A DNA stretch of 25,732 nucleotides from Pleurobrachia bachei (GCA_000695325.1 AVPN01000119.1:69572-95303); one strand, 5' to 3'; counted from the stretch's first letter, positions 10,050 through 20,161 are shown. Numbers and translations are program-made. The notes: a model not told the origin generated them from the sequence alone.

Positions 10050-10350
10050 GGGAGGTAGGGAGAATGAGCGGTGTGGGACAGGGAGAATGAGCGGTGGGGA
10101 ATTGAGCGTTGTGGGAGTTCAAGGGGGATCCAGGGGCAGAAAAAATATCGGCTGTGTGAGGAAGATTGAGTACTGAATGGTAAATGGGGAACTGGGAGAA
10201 CTAGGTTTTGGAGGCAAGACAACACACGTAAGAATTTTGGTTTTTCGTAAATAAATTAGTGAACATATCTTTCACACAGATTTTTCAAAATGAGGGCCAC
10301 ACGTGTATGAAAACTAAACTCCAATCGTAAAAACTCTATCTCTAAAATCC
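10050..10350. promoter_or_regulatory. Gap upstream of DPF; presumed promoter region
   Basis: These 301 bases separate the DPF start codon from the stop of the next minus-strand gene, so they must hold the DPF 5' leader or promoter and the upstream gene's 3' end. A near-repeat (GGGAGAATGAGCGGTG) lies at about 10058 and 10081. No minus-strand AATAAA was seen. Confidence 0.35.
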
Positions 10351-11493
10351 TCAAGGCCAAGAGTTCCTCCTGTTGTGTAAATTATGATGTGACGGTTGTT
10401 GATCAATGAACAAGCTGCTAAATACAGTCCCTAAATCGTTACTACGGGTCACCCCACTAAAGTACCTCTCCACACCCTCATCAACTATCAAGTCCTGAAG
10501 TGACTCTCTGAGCGCCATTCTGTCCCTCTCATTTGCTTCAGCTACAACATCTTGGAGACACCTCATCTTGTCCTTCTTACCGTCTCTGTACAGGAGGGTG
10601 GAGGCAAACTGAGTTCGCAGGGCGGTCTTCCGGTCCTTATTACTCTTATTATACACCACTTTTCCAGCGGAAAGGCCTGGAGCAAGTGCAGTTAGGGCCC
10701 GGTTGAGGAGAACAAGAGAGAGACCTCGATTCAAGACAGATTCAGGGATGGTACGTTGTTCCTTGTTGAAACTGTACGTACTGAACCCCACCTTCCTATC
10801 CCATTTCTGGGTATGTAGATGACGCTGAACTTGGACTTTGCGGTGTCGTGAGGTGGGGACATTAGATTGCATCCAGTGAGGTGAAGTATCAAAAACAGAT
10901 AGCAACAGTGTGGGTGTCTCGGAGGCGACAAATAGTTTGATCTGATCAGATTTGAATCCTAGGTTGTTGATGATAATGTTGATCGTGTTCTCAGGTGCCT
11001 TCTCTATCAGAGATTTCCGGACTGACTGACTGGAGCTTAGGTCCGAGATGAGCGAACAGGAAGCCTGGACGTTAAAACTCTTCCCTTCTCCCAAACTCCA
11101 ACAACCCTCTAACCCTGTACTCCATTTTCCACTTTTGGATAACTTCAGTTGGATGCCATAGTCCTTGAGGAGAGAAATACAAAATCGAGCGTAAAGTTCA
11201 TGTCTCACCGGTAAAGCTAACTTATCCAAGATGGGCGAAACATTATGAGGTACATCCGCGAGAACATGGGAAAACTTTGGTTTGGGATCTTTTGGGAAAC
11301 GTTGCGTTGGATTTTTACGTTTGGATGCTGTCGGTGTGGAGGCGAGAGTTCGAGGCGCGGAGAAGAGAGATCGAGGTGAGGGAGATGAAAGGAGGAGAGC
11401 ACAGGCGTGCCCAGCTGGTCCGGTTCTTCTCACATACATAAACAGGGCCCTCCTAAAATCGGGAAGTGAAGGGGTTAGTTTTATATAAAACAA
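10351..11493 (-). CDS. Unrecognised basic protein, probably mitochondrial
   Basis: This is a single open frame of 380 codons. I do not recognise the family. The first 70 or so residues are rich in Arg, Ser, Pro and Leu and nearly free of acidic residues (ALLLSSPSPRSLFSAPRTL), as in mitochondrial presequences. The start may be the Met at codon 19 (11437-11439): just upstream, the sequence resembles a splice acceptor, so the first 18 codons may be intron or leader. The body is soluble and Lys/Arg-rich with amphipathic stretches; no membrane helix, zinc ligand or nucleotide-binding motif is visible. It ends in His/Asn-rich sequence. It sits 106 bp downstream of the DHDDS stop codon on the same strand. 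A fast-evolving mitochondrial factor, for example in translation or RNA metabolism, is one guess and no more. Confidence 0.7.
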   Translation of the reverse strand: MFYIKLTPSLPDFRRALFMYVRRTGPAGHACALLLSSPSPRSLFSAPRTLASTPTASKRKNPTQRFPKDPKPKFSHVLADVPHNVSPILDKLALPVRHELYARFCISLLKDYGIQLKLSKSGKWSTGLEGCWSLGEGKSFNVQASCSLISDLSSSQSVRKSLIEKAPENTINIIINNLGFKSDQIKLFVASETPTLLLSVFDTSPHWMQSNVPTSRHRKVQVQRHLHTQKWDRKVGFSTYSFNKEQRTIPESVLNRGLSLVLLNRALTALAPGLSAGKVVYNKSNKDRKTALRTQFASTLLYRDGKKDKMRCLQDVVAEANERDRMALRESLQDLIVDEGVERYFSGVTRSNDLGTVFSSLFIDQQPSHHNLHNRRNSWP

Positions 11494-11599
11494 ATCAATG
11501 TAGTATCTCCAGTATTTGAATTTGAAAGAACGAATAAAATTCTGTACACAAATAAACAGTCACTGACACAACACTATCCCACTAAAATTAAAACAAAAC

Positions 11600-12550
11600 C
11601 TAAGCACCGGCAACTTCAAATTTTGAAAAGTCCTCCAACATTTCCCTTCGTTTCTTCTTTATTTCCACAACAAAATCCTCCTGCCGCTGCTCCGTCTCCT
11701 CTGACACCCTCTCCTCTAAACTTCTCAACTCCCAATCCCTCATTTGACATAGATAATCTCCATATTTCGCCCGATACTCAGCCAACCTTGGTTGTTGCCT
11801 CTGATAATCCAGGAGCGAGGAGACAAAATGCATGAACCCAAAATCAGGCCACATCACCTTGACAAACTGAAGAACAGCGAAGTTTGATTGCCACAGCATG
11901 TAGTCGGATAATCTCACCTCCCCCGAGGTTCGGACCAACAGGTCAACGGGTGGTAGATCCTCACTGTACATGCACCTATCCAGTAGAGATTCTGTGATAT
12001 CGGTGACACGGAGTGATCCCTCCCTTACACCATTCACTACTGTTCTGATGGAATGAGTGATTTCTTCTCGTGAGGTGTAGGAGAGACAAAGGTTGAAGCA
12101 GAAGTCCGAGTTATGGGCCGTTCTCAGCTGAACTTCGGCCATAAGTTTGGTGAGATGAGGCGGGAAAAGGGAGATGTCCCCCATGACTTTGATTTTAATC
12201 CCCTTTTCGTTCAGATTTTCCAAATTCTTGAGCAGGTATGTCATTTTATCCTCAAATAACTGAAACAACTCCTCCTTCTCCTCAGCGGATCGTTTGAAGT
12301 TTTCAATACTGAACGCATAAACGGACACCACCTTTATCCTAAAAACTTCACAGTAATCGAGGATCTCTCCGATCTTTTCGAAGCCCATCAGATAACTTTC
12401 CGCACGGGTGATGCCATTTATCTTGCTGTACCGTCTATTTCCATCCATGATAAATGCGACGTGTTTGGGAAGGGAACCCGCTAGAAGACAGTTTATCACG
12501 AACCTCTGCCACCATGAAAACTCCACACGTTTGAACCAGCTGTCTGACAT
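11600..12550 (-). CDS. DHDDS: Dehydrodolichyl diphosphate synthase subunit (cis-prenyltransferase)
   Basis: This enzyme adds isopentenyl units in cis to farnesyl diphosphate, making the dehydrodolichyl diphosphate precursor of the dolichol used in N-glycosylation. In animals it works at the ER with the NUS1/NgBR partner. The frame is a single exon of 316 residues (human 333). Conserved region I is HVAFIMDGNRRYSK (residues 30-43), with Asp36 as the diphosphate/Mg-binding residue. SVYAFSIENFKRS and the C-terminal signature RTSGEVRLSDYMLWQS follow, all close to the human protein. The N-terminal WFKRVEFSWWQRF matches the amphipathic start of human DHDDS. The C-terminal tail is charged and probably helical (EERVSEETEQRQEDF). 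The lack of introns is unusual among its neighbours and could mark an old retrocopy or simple intron loss. Confidence 0.95.
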   Translation of the reverse strand: MSDSWFKRVEFSWWQRFVINCLLAGSLPKHVAFIMDGNRRYSKINGITRAESYLMGFEKIGEILDYCEVFRIKVVSVYAFSIENFKRSAEEKEELFQLFEDKMTYLLKNLENLNEKGIKIKVMGDISLFPPHLTKLMAEVQLRTAHNSDFCFNLCLSYTSREEITHSIRTVVNGVREGSLRVTDITESLLDRCMYSEDLPPVDLLVRTSGEVRLSDYMLWQSNFAVLQFVKVMWPDFGFMHFVSSLLDYQRQQPRLAEYRAKYGDYLCQMRDWELRSLEERVSEETEQRQEDFVVEIKKKRREMLEDFSKFEVAGA

Positions 12551-12796
12551 GGCTAGAGCGGAGGGAGATATTTTTCTAAAATTGTGTAATGATCAAAGCT
12601 CGATCCTAGCTGAGTTAAAACTTATAAGTTAGAAAATCTGAACTGAACATTATCAATATCATTCAATATACGTTAACTTTGATACCCCACAACTATAATA
12701 ACTTATCCCCACAATATTTTCCAGTTAGAAAAACATAAAAAGCGTCCATTTCTGCACATGTATCATACATTACCGTGTATTGTTCTATAAAAGAAT

Positions 12797-15700
12797 TCAC
12801 TTATCGACAGGCTTGCTCTCCAGCTCTTCGATTTTCTCGTACCATTTCGGGTCAACCGGACGGATCATGGAGTGGGTAATAGCCCCAATAGCTGAAGAAA
12901 GGGATAGAATGAGTTTGAAAGTCAAAACTAAGAAAATATAATCGACTACGGACTCCAAATTATAATATCCCCAAATCCCAAATATGTACAACAACTGAGT
13001 CCTGAGTCCTTACCCACGTACTTATTGCAGCAGCGATGGAGTAAAAGCTTGTATCATACAGGAATGGAGTTGGATCCATCGTTCCCGCTGGAGCAATTTC
13101 CATTAACTTAGCAACAGTCACCGTTTTAGTCTCGATCAGGCTATCAGCCATGGTCATGGGCGATCCAAACTTGGCTTCAAAACACGATGCATCCACTTTG
13201 GATAGGAGATCCGTTATAGCGGCCTGAGAAGAGAGCATTGGTCATTATTCAATGTGGAAATATGTATCATGTACATGTATAATGAGCTGCCAAATTAATA
13301 AATTCCGCACTTTCTCCAAATCGTGAATCGTACCTTTTCTGATGCGCTCCTCAGATAAAGGAAAGTACTGGGTCCAAGGAGAGCTGCAGTGCTACTAAAG
13401 AGCAACATTTTCCCGTGATTTGCACCCACGTACTTGGGCCCAAAGAGGTCACTCTCATACGCAGGGAGGAGAGAGTAGACACCTCCAAATATGGAAATAG
13501 CGAATACACTAAGACCACAGAAAGCACCAAGGGAGGCTACGCTCTGGTTCTGTACCACTTGTTGGATGATAGTAGGCAGGGACGCGTAGATGGCAATGCT
13601 ACCAAAGGTGAAAATGTGGAATGTCGTAGGACGGCCGATTTTGTCGGAAATCGCGGCCCACGCCAAACGGCCGCTAAGGTTTCCCACGCTCAGCATGAGG
13701 ATGAAGGAGGATGCGAATGCTGCTGTGACAACGTTGGGTAAAGTTCCCCCGAATACTTCTGACATGAGAGGCTTAGCCACACCAATCAAACCAAGACCTG
13801 GGGAGAGGGAGGAATGTATTGATAATCTGTCATACAGCCAACCAATAAATATAATTTACGCAACTTTTCGAGTCCGAAAAAGGTATCATCTTGTTTAGAT
13901 TTATGTTAATGAACAATGCAACTTACCCCCTGAAGCGATGACAACAAGAGATGTTCCCAGTGCGTAGAATTGGGGCAACTTAAACATGTTATCTGTGTGT
14001 ACATTGTTTGTTGTCTGTACAGCCGGAGAGCTTGTATCCACTCCTGCAACCTTGAAAGAGAAACATTTATTTCTGGGTTGTTAGGTAACAAAAAAAGCAC
14101 GCCCTCTTTTATTGTCCCTATGTGGGAGCTAGAGGCCGAATAAAAAATAACATGCCGGTTATTGCAGCAGCGATGGAGTAAAAGCTTGTATCATACAGGA
14201 ATGGAGTTGGATCCATCGTTCCCGCTGGAGCAATTTCCATAAGCTTAGCAACAGTCACCGTTTTAGCCTCGATCAGGCTATCAGCCATGGTCATGGGCGA
14301 TCCAAACTTGGCTTCAAAACACGATGCATCCACTTTGGATAGGAGATCCGTTATAGCGGCCTGAGAAGAGAGCATTGGTCATTATTCAATGTGGAAATAT
14401 GTATCATGTACATGTATAATGAGCTGCCAAATTAATAAATTCCGCACTTTCTCCAAATCGTGAATCGTACCTTTTCTGATGCGCTCCTCAGATAAAGGAA
14501 AGTACTGGGTCCAAGGAGAGCTGCAGTGCTACTAAACAACAACATCTTCCCGTGATTTGCACCCACGTACTTGGGCCCAAAGAGGTCACTCTCATACGCA
14601 GGGAGGAGAGAGTAGACACCTCCAAATATGGAAATAGCGAATACACTAAGACCACAGAAAGCACCAAGGGAAGCCACACTCTGGTTCTGAACCACTTGTT
14701 GGATGATAGTAGGCAGGGACGCGTAGATGGCAATGCTACCAAAGGTGAAAATGTGGAATGTCGTAGGACGGCCGATTTTGTCGGAAATCGCGGCCCACGC
14801 CAAACGGCCGCTAAGGTTTCCCACGCTTAGCATGAGGATGAAGGAGGATGCGAATGCTGCTGTGACAACGTTGGGTAAAGTTCCCCCGAATACTTCTGAC
14901 ATGAGAGGCTTAGCCACACCAATCAAACCAAGACCTGGGGAGAGGGAGGAATGTATTGATAATCTGTCATACAGCCAACCAATAAATAGAATTTACGCAA
15001 CTTTTCGAGTCCGAAAAAGGTATCATCTTGTTTAGATTTATGTACATGAACAATGCAACTTACCCCCTGAAGCGATGACAACAAGAGATGTTCCCAGTGC
15101 GTAGAATTGGGGCAACTTAAACATGTTATCTGTGTGTACATTGTTTGTTGTCTGTACAGCCGGAGAGCTTGTATCCACTCCTGCAACCTTGAAAGAGAAA
15201 CATTTATTTCTGGGTTGTTAGGTAACAAAAAAAGCACGCCCTCTTTTATTGTCCCTATGCGGGTGCTAGAGGCCAAATAAAAAATATCATGTTGGTTTTA
15301 AAATCAACGGTGTTTGAAAAGTAAAATCCATTTAATTTACCTTGTAATTCGGGTGAGGTTTCTTGATGGCCATAGCTGATGCCAGCATTGCTACTGTGTA
15401 GCCTACACCAATCGTTGCCAAGGTCATTGCCGCACCTGTAGGAAGAGAGTGGTAAAAAAGCCCGGTCCTTGATATTTTTCTAGTTTCCTTCCTTTTCAAC
15501 GTGAATTTATTCATATCAAATATCCCCTCTTTATTGTTTTGCCCCTTACTGCAGTAAAGGGTCGCATAACAATAAAGTTAAAATTTCTTTTCAAGGGACA
15601 GGGGGCCGCGCATACGTGCACATTTGCGCGTGCTAAACGTTTTCGCTCATATCTCCTGTTCCTGATAAGATGAAGACTTGATCTTGGTTGCGTTGGAAAG

Positions 15701-16958
15701 AGAAAAATCTCATCTTTCCAACGCTTTAAGGTTCAAGTCTTAAGATTGCCAGGAAGTTGATTTCGATTGAGAGTATGTAAGACACGAAGCATGCGGCCCC
15801 CTGTCCCTTGGTTAAAAATTTTAACTATAGCAGGCGTAAGCGTCTTCTGAAAACCACACGTGCGGTTAACTCCATTCTCCAAGAAGAAATAGAAATGTTC
15901 ATTCTCTACTACATAAAAAACACGTACCTGTGTTACCCGATCCGACAACATAGAACCCTTCCTCAAGACCACTGTAGGAGAGCTTTGCGAGGTCAGTGGT
16001 ATTGGCATAAACTACCTCAACCATTTTCCCGCTGGATTCCGCGAATAATCGTCCGTTTTCTGTAACTGTCTGTACCGTCGAGCCGAGATAAGTCGGGAGG
16101 GTACTGCAAGTGGGAGATAGATTTAGTAATGTCAAAACAGTGGGATTTCAGAAAAGTTTCAAAGATGGAAATGATACCAACCTAAATTTGGATAGCAGAG
16201 CAGCGGCAGTGGGTCCAAAGAGGAGAGCTCCTGATCCAAATCCCATGATAGTTAACCCAGAAGCCAGACCTCTCTTCTCGGGGAACCACTCAATCAGAGT
16301 CTGGATTGGTGGTGTATAACTGAGACCCAGACCAATTCCTCCAAACATTCCATAACCAAGATACACCAGACCAATGTTGTGGGTAGCAACCCCAATTGCA
16401 GAGAGCAGGAACCCACCTCCAAAGGATAGAGATGCAGCTGCGATGGCAGCTCGGGGCCCAACTTTCATCTGCCATTTCCCGGCCATGGCGGCACTTAGTC
16501 CGTGGAACGCGAAGAGGATTCCCATGGGTGCTGTTGCAGAGGTCATGGACCAGTCGTCAGCAGCGGAGCAGACAAAACCCTGATCTCGGGTGAGAGGTCC
16601 GCTCATAGCGGACCATGCGTATGGAGCACCTGTAAAATAATAACAGGGTCAATAAAATTTCAAATTAAACGAGCTGCAACTAAACTATTAAATAAACTTT
16701 GACTAAACAGATCATACTTGTTTATTATTTAACAACAGACAGTAAGTACATACCGATACAGAGATGAGTCAGGAATGCGGGCACAGCGATGGCCCATCGG
16801 TTAGTGAACCCTTCCTTGGCAACAGATTTCTCCGGGGCGAAGGTCGAGTTAATGGAGAGGTTTCTATGGTTACCAAGATGAAAAAGGGGCACTGCTGATC
16901 GGAGGACAGCAGCATGGCGAAGGAGTGAGTGGGCGCTCGCGCTGCCACACAACGCCAT
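12797..16958 (-). CDS. MFS transporter, oxalate/formate antiporter-like, with duplicated exon cassette
   Basis: This is a twelve-helix anion-type transporter of the major facilitator superfamily. Exons in order, all phase-compatible: 16754-16958, 16182-16629, 15928-16103, 15341-15435, then A, B, C, and the last exon 12797-12891. Two sets exist: A1 13927-14050, B1 13334-13797, C1 13022-13223, and A2 15064-15187, B2 14471-14934, C2 14159-14360. One set gives about 602 residues. The N-terminus (SLLRHAAVLRSAVPLFHLG) lacks acidic residues and looks like a mitochondrial or other targeting sequence. The N-half has IEWFPEKRGLASGLTIMGFG, a hallmark of the oxalate/formate antiporter group. Exon 15928-16103 adds a soluble loop; B encodes helices 7-10 (SGRLAWAAISDKIGR). 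C1 joins the last exon via the donor at 13021. C2 has no donor, so only C1 can reach the end. The substrate is not established. Confidence 0.88.
13022..14158. repeat. MFS exon-cassette duplication, unit 1 (1137 bp)
   Basis: It contains exons C1, B1 and A1 with their introns (minus-strand gene). Its left edge coincides exactly with the 3' end of exon C1; the donor GTACGT lies just outside the unit. It abuts unit 2 without a spacer. Confidence 0.93.
14159..15295. repeat. MFS exon-cassette duplication, unit 2 (1137 bp)
   Basis: It is the same length as unit 1, with about a dozen substitutions plus several more in the last 40 bases. Because the unit starts precisely at the exon border, exon C2 is followed by intronic sequence from unit 1 (CCGGCATG) instead of a splice donor. 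Confidence 0.93.
15577..15825. mobile_element. Fold-back MITE (about 249 bp) in an MFS intron
   Basis: The left arm contains CAAGGGACAGGGGGCCGC (15592-15609) and the right arm its reverse complement (about 15793-15810); GTTAAAATTT flanks them in inverted orientation. An inner pair, CGTTGGAAAGA (15691-15701) and TCTTTCCAACG (15713-15723), is also perfect. The whole element is therefore one long imperfect palindrome centred near 15705. It has no coding capacity and lies between exons 15341-15435 and 15928-16103. Confidence 0.8.
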
Positions 16959-17385
16959 CGCTAGTTATTAGAAGCACTAGGTGACTACCACAAGATAGCC
17001 ATTTTGAAGCTAGGAGAGGGCAGTTTAAGGAATTTGATATCTTTTTTACAAAATTCTAAGACACGATGATTTTTATAACGCAACGTGAGACTTACTTATA
17101 TTAGATATAACATAACATGGCCATACAAAATCGTGGTTGGAAACCCAAATAACTAGTGTTCAAGATCTATAGTGTCCAAAGTAATAAATTAGGCGATTGG
17201 TGATGCTTCTGGTGATTTCATTCTTTATTCGTTTACTTTTCTGAATAGGAAGTTATGAATTAGAAAATGATTAGCGAACTTTTTCAAAAAAAATACAACA
17301 GGGTATCCGGTATGAGTTTCCCTAGAGAGTAACGAGTGTATACTGTAAAGTGTACTCTGTACATATCTTTCTGCTTTGCTCTCGA
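16959..17385. other. MFS upstream region, nothing specific seen
   Basis: This AT-rich stretch lies between the MFS start codon and the next minus-strand gene. It should hold the MFS promoter and the 3' end of the microprotein transcript. No repeat or motif was recognised. Confidence 0.4.
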
Positions 17386-17718
17386 TCACTCTAGAAAACA
17401 AGAATTAGAAGCTTTAAACTTACTCTTCTGGACGACCTGGACCTTGCTCAACCCATAGAACACAACGGGGGCAGAGATTACAACCTGCAACAAAATAAAC
17501 AGTGAGTCGAAATGCGATTATAGAAGGAATCAAAGGCGAATATTTTGTTATTATGGCCTGGGACCTAGGAAATAGGAACGGATTGTCGAATAAACTGGAT
17601 AGAATCTAGTTTTTAACGGAAAATCCAGTTTTAAATATGCGGTATAAAATGTTAAATAAAATCAACTCACCTCTTTGATGGGCTTGAGGAAGTGAACGAG
17701 GTTCTTGGCAAGAGTCAT
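17386..17718 (-). CDS. Candidate 37-aa mitochondrial membrane microprotein
   Basis: Three short exons join in phase: 17671-17718 (ATG, MTLAKNLVHFLKPIKE), 17424-17484 (VVISAPVVFYGLSKVQVVQK) and 17386-17390, which adds two bases and the stop. The donors GTGAGT and GTAAGT and the acceptor TTCTTGTTTTCTAG are good. The product would be a basic N-terminus, one short hydrophobic helix (about residues 17-27) and a basic tail. The pattern FLKPIKE..APVVFYGLSK resembles small F1Fo-ATP synthase subunits of the yeast subunit j / animal 6.8-kDa proteolipid kind, which are 55-60 residues long. That similarity is a by-eye impression over about 25 residues. The third exon could be wrong, giving a longer tail. 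Confidence 0.4.
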
Positions 17719-18031
17719 GTTTGGAAGGAGAGAGAGACTTGGAGCTATAAATAGAAGTTGGCTTGTTATATAAAGACACGTACACAACAACAATAATTGT
17801 AAACACAATGGTGTGTCTCTCTGTCTCTGTGTACTGTATGAGACCAATGTGCCATGACGTATATAATACCGCACTAAATCGGCCGACTATGTAGCACATA
17901 TCAGTGAGGTAAGTATGGAAATTTGTTTGGCGAAGGATGAGATACATTCATCATGATTAGAATGTGACGTCACGCTGTTTCTTGTTAATTGCCAACTAAA
18001 TGTATCTGGTGCCAGGACATCTGTAGAGTGT

Positions 18032-18132
18032 AGGTAACTCTCTGTGTCTTTCTGTGTCTTTATGTGTCTCTGTATCTCTCTGTGTCTCTCTCCCTCTCTA
18101 CCCCTTCTTCTATCTATCTCCCTCTCTCTCAG
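18032..18132. repeat. TCTGTG/CT microsatellite
   Basis: Degenerate repeats of TGTGTCTT and TGTGTCTC grade into CTCCCTCTC. Confidence 0.6.
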
Positions 18133-19303
18133 CGCTTCCTGTATGTGTGTACTGACTGTCTTACAGCACTTGGTGACAGGTAAGAGGAAAATAGAAGCAC
18201 ACGGGGGGGGGGAGTGAAGCACAGAAGTGTAGTGTGTGTCTTTTCTATGTGTGTACATTTTCTTTGCAGTTTCCGGTATATAATGAGTATAAAATAATCA
18301 TAGAACAGTTCTTCTTTTAATTGATTTTCGTGCATTTTCATACTGTTCTCGACCTTTATACTACTCTCGAGCTCTCTTGTCTTCCCAGATTACTTTATTG
18401 AAAGCGAACTCTTCTAGGCTGTACAGGGGCAAACATCCTTGGTATCCCTTCAACTGTGTGGATCACGCACAGCCCGGTGACAGCTAATCGAAGGAATGTG
18501 GAGCTGGGATTGTGACAGCCCAGTATGTGCTGCCATCCTAACAAGCGCTACAACTACTATAACGCTTGTTAACAACAATTCCACTGTAATACCATCTCTC
18601 TCGTGTAAGAGCGGGTAGTGTTAGCTTTTCCGTGTACATAGCGTGTTTGCCATATTTGTACTTTCTAACCAAGCCTTCTCACTCTCTCCCTATCTACCTC
18701 CCTCTTTATCCCTTCTCTCTCTTTATTTCTTGATTCACGTTATGTCTAGGCTTACCTAGGCTTGGATTTCTCTCCACAGCATCCTGGTTCTCACACTCAT
18801 ATAATCAGTTTGCATTTGCCCGCTTCCCAACTATCATACGCTTAAACCATTCCCGTGTCTGAGAACGGCATTCTCCCTTCCTTTTCTCTCACACTTCCGT
18901 AACAGTGTCTCCCTTCTGCGTGTGAGTCTGGTGTGCCTATAAAATTAGCTTATTATTCTTTGCCAGCACTCTCTACCTTTTGTCTACCTTGCTTACTATT
19001 CAGAATCTCTCTCAGTGACTCTCAGTGTTACAATAACGATCTCTCTCCCACCATCTGCACTTTCATTGTGTCGCAGTTAATTTGGGAAGATGAGCTATTA
19101 GCAGAGATCTCTCCTACATCTTGCTCTTTCTTTCCCTCTCACTCTCCGATCTTGTGAAGCTGGCAGTTTTATCAGATATTGCCACTGTTATGTCTAGTTC
19201 ATGGTTGAGTTGGTAATTTAGTTTTAGTAGTTTTTTTAACTTGATTTGTTTGACCAAAGCTACCTAGTAGCTTTTAATTGAAAAGATTTACGAAGGAGCA
19301 GAA

Positions 19304-19340
19304 TTTGAACTTAGGCTTTGTGACAAAGCCTAAGTTCAAA
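19304..19340. repeat. Perfect 17-bp hairpin with 3-base loop
   Basis: TTTGAACTTAGGCTTTG at 19304-19320 is followed by TGA and its exact reverse complement at 19324-19340. A second small inverted repeat (AAAGCTAC and GTAGCTTT) lies about 35 bp upstream. It may be the remnant of a palindromic element. Confidence 0.8.
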
Positions 19341-19441
19341 AAGCCTTTGTCCTGACGAATGTATTTTCATAAAACTACTCGTTTGCATTGTTGTTAAATC
19401 TTCTCTGACCCAGGTCATGGTAGCAGGAGGAAGGATAAGTT

Positions 19442-20161
19442 ATGACTGTAGCACTTTCACAGCCCCCACTTTCTCTTCTAAGGAGCCTGCCTTCTGAGGT
19501 TCTGCTTTTGATCCTCACCCACTTATCAGGTAAGAAACCCAGTTTTGGGTTTTTTGAACGACTGCAATTATCGTATGCTGAAAATGTGTGTTTTCATAAG
19601 CAACATAATATGTTGTAGTGTGAACAGTTGAACACTAGTTTAACTATAAATTAACATTTTCTTTCAGTAACTGATGTTGTACAGCTGAGCTACACCGATC
19701 GTTATCTCCACTCATTTTGTGCTACGGGAAGTATCTGGAAGGAATTAGCTGTCCAACAATTTGGGGACACTCTAAACACACTTCGTCCAACCATCGCCAA
19801 GCCATTCTTCAGTCACATTCTGTACCGATACGGTAGCTTATTGGGCACATGGACTAGATCTGATTACCCGTTTGGAGGGTTATTAGATGTTAAGTATCAT
19901 GATGGTACCCTCAAGGGGGTAATCTGGAGGCCCCACCCAGATTTAGGTAGGCCACTCCGGAGAGCTGGACTTTTTACCATTCACCTGGAGGACAAATCAC
20001 CAGCAGTACAATGTACTATAGACAGTAACGGTAAGGGTCATCCGTGTGAGTTACAGATGGGAGAGGGACGGTTTACCTCGGTGTGTACTAAACCTGATAA
20101 TCATCACAGTGGATGTGCTGTTCATCATTATTGGATTAAGAGTAGTAGCATGGGAATTTAA
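19442..20161 (+). CDS. F-box protein, FBXO31-like (short)
   Basis: This is a likely substrate-receptor subunit of an SCF (SKP1-CUL1-F-box) ubiquitin ligase. Exon 1 (19442-19529) and exon 2 (19668-20161) join in phase 1 to give 193 residues. The F-box spans the junction: LPSEVLLLILTHLS followed by VTDVVQLSYTDRYLHSFC and SIWKELAVQQFG. The FBXO31/FBXO39-type region follows: FFSHILYRYGSLLGTWTRSD, FGGLLDVKY, RPLRRAGLFTIHLEDKSPAV and CTKPDNHHSGC. In human FBXO31 (539 residues) this block continues into a large substrate-binding barrel that is absent here. The start ATG was chosen because it opens the F-box frame; an upstream start is possible. A fuller version might use later exons not recognised here. 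Confidence 0.8.

Larger units (their letters stand above)
17719..19441. other. Divergent intergenic region, low complexity, no gene seen
   Basis: It separates a minus-strand gene from a plus-strand gene, so it should hold both promoters. It has CT/GT-rich runs (about 18032-18132 and 18660-18725), a run of ten G near 18203, a 9-bp hairpin (18539-18547 with 18563-18571) and a perfect 17-bp hairpin (19304-19340). Open frames here are short and featureless. Confidence 0.5.

Noticed and set aside
13415-13898. Open frames on the plus strand across the MFS exons (also at 14552-15035)
   Set aside because: They are antisense shadows of exon B, duplicated with it, and encode low-complexity sequence with no domain.
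18539-18571. tRNA or small RNA gene around the 9-bp hairpin
   Set aside because: Only a single stem with a 15-base loop; no cloverleaf, A/B boxes or conserved loop bases were found.
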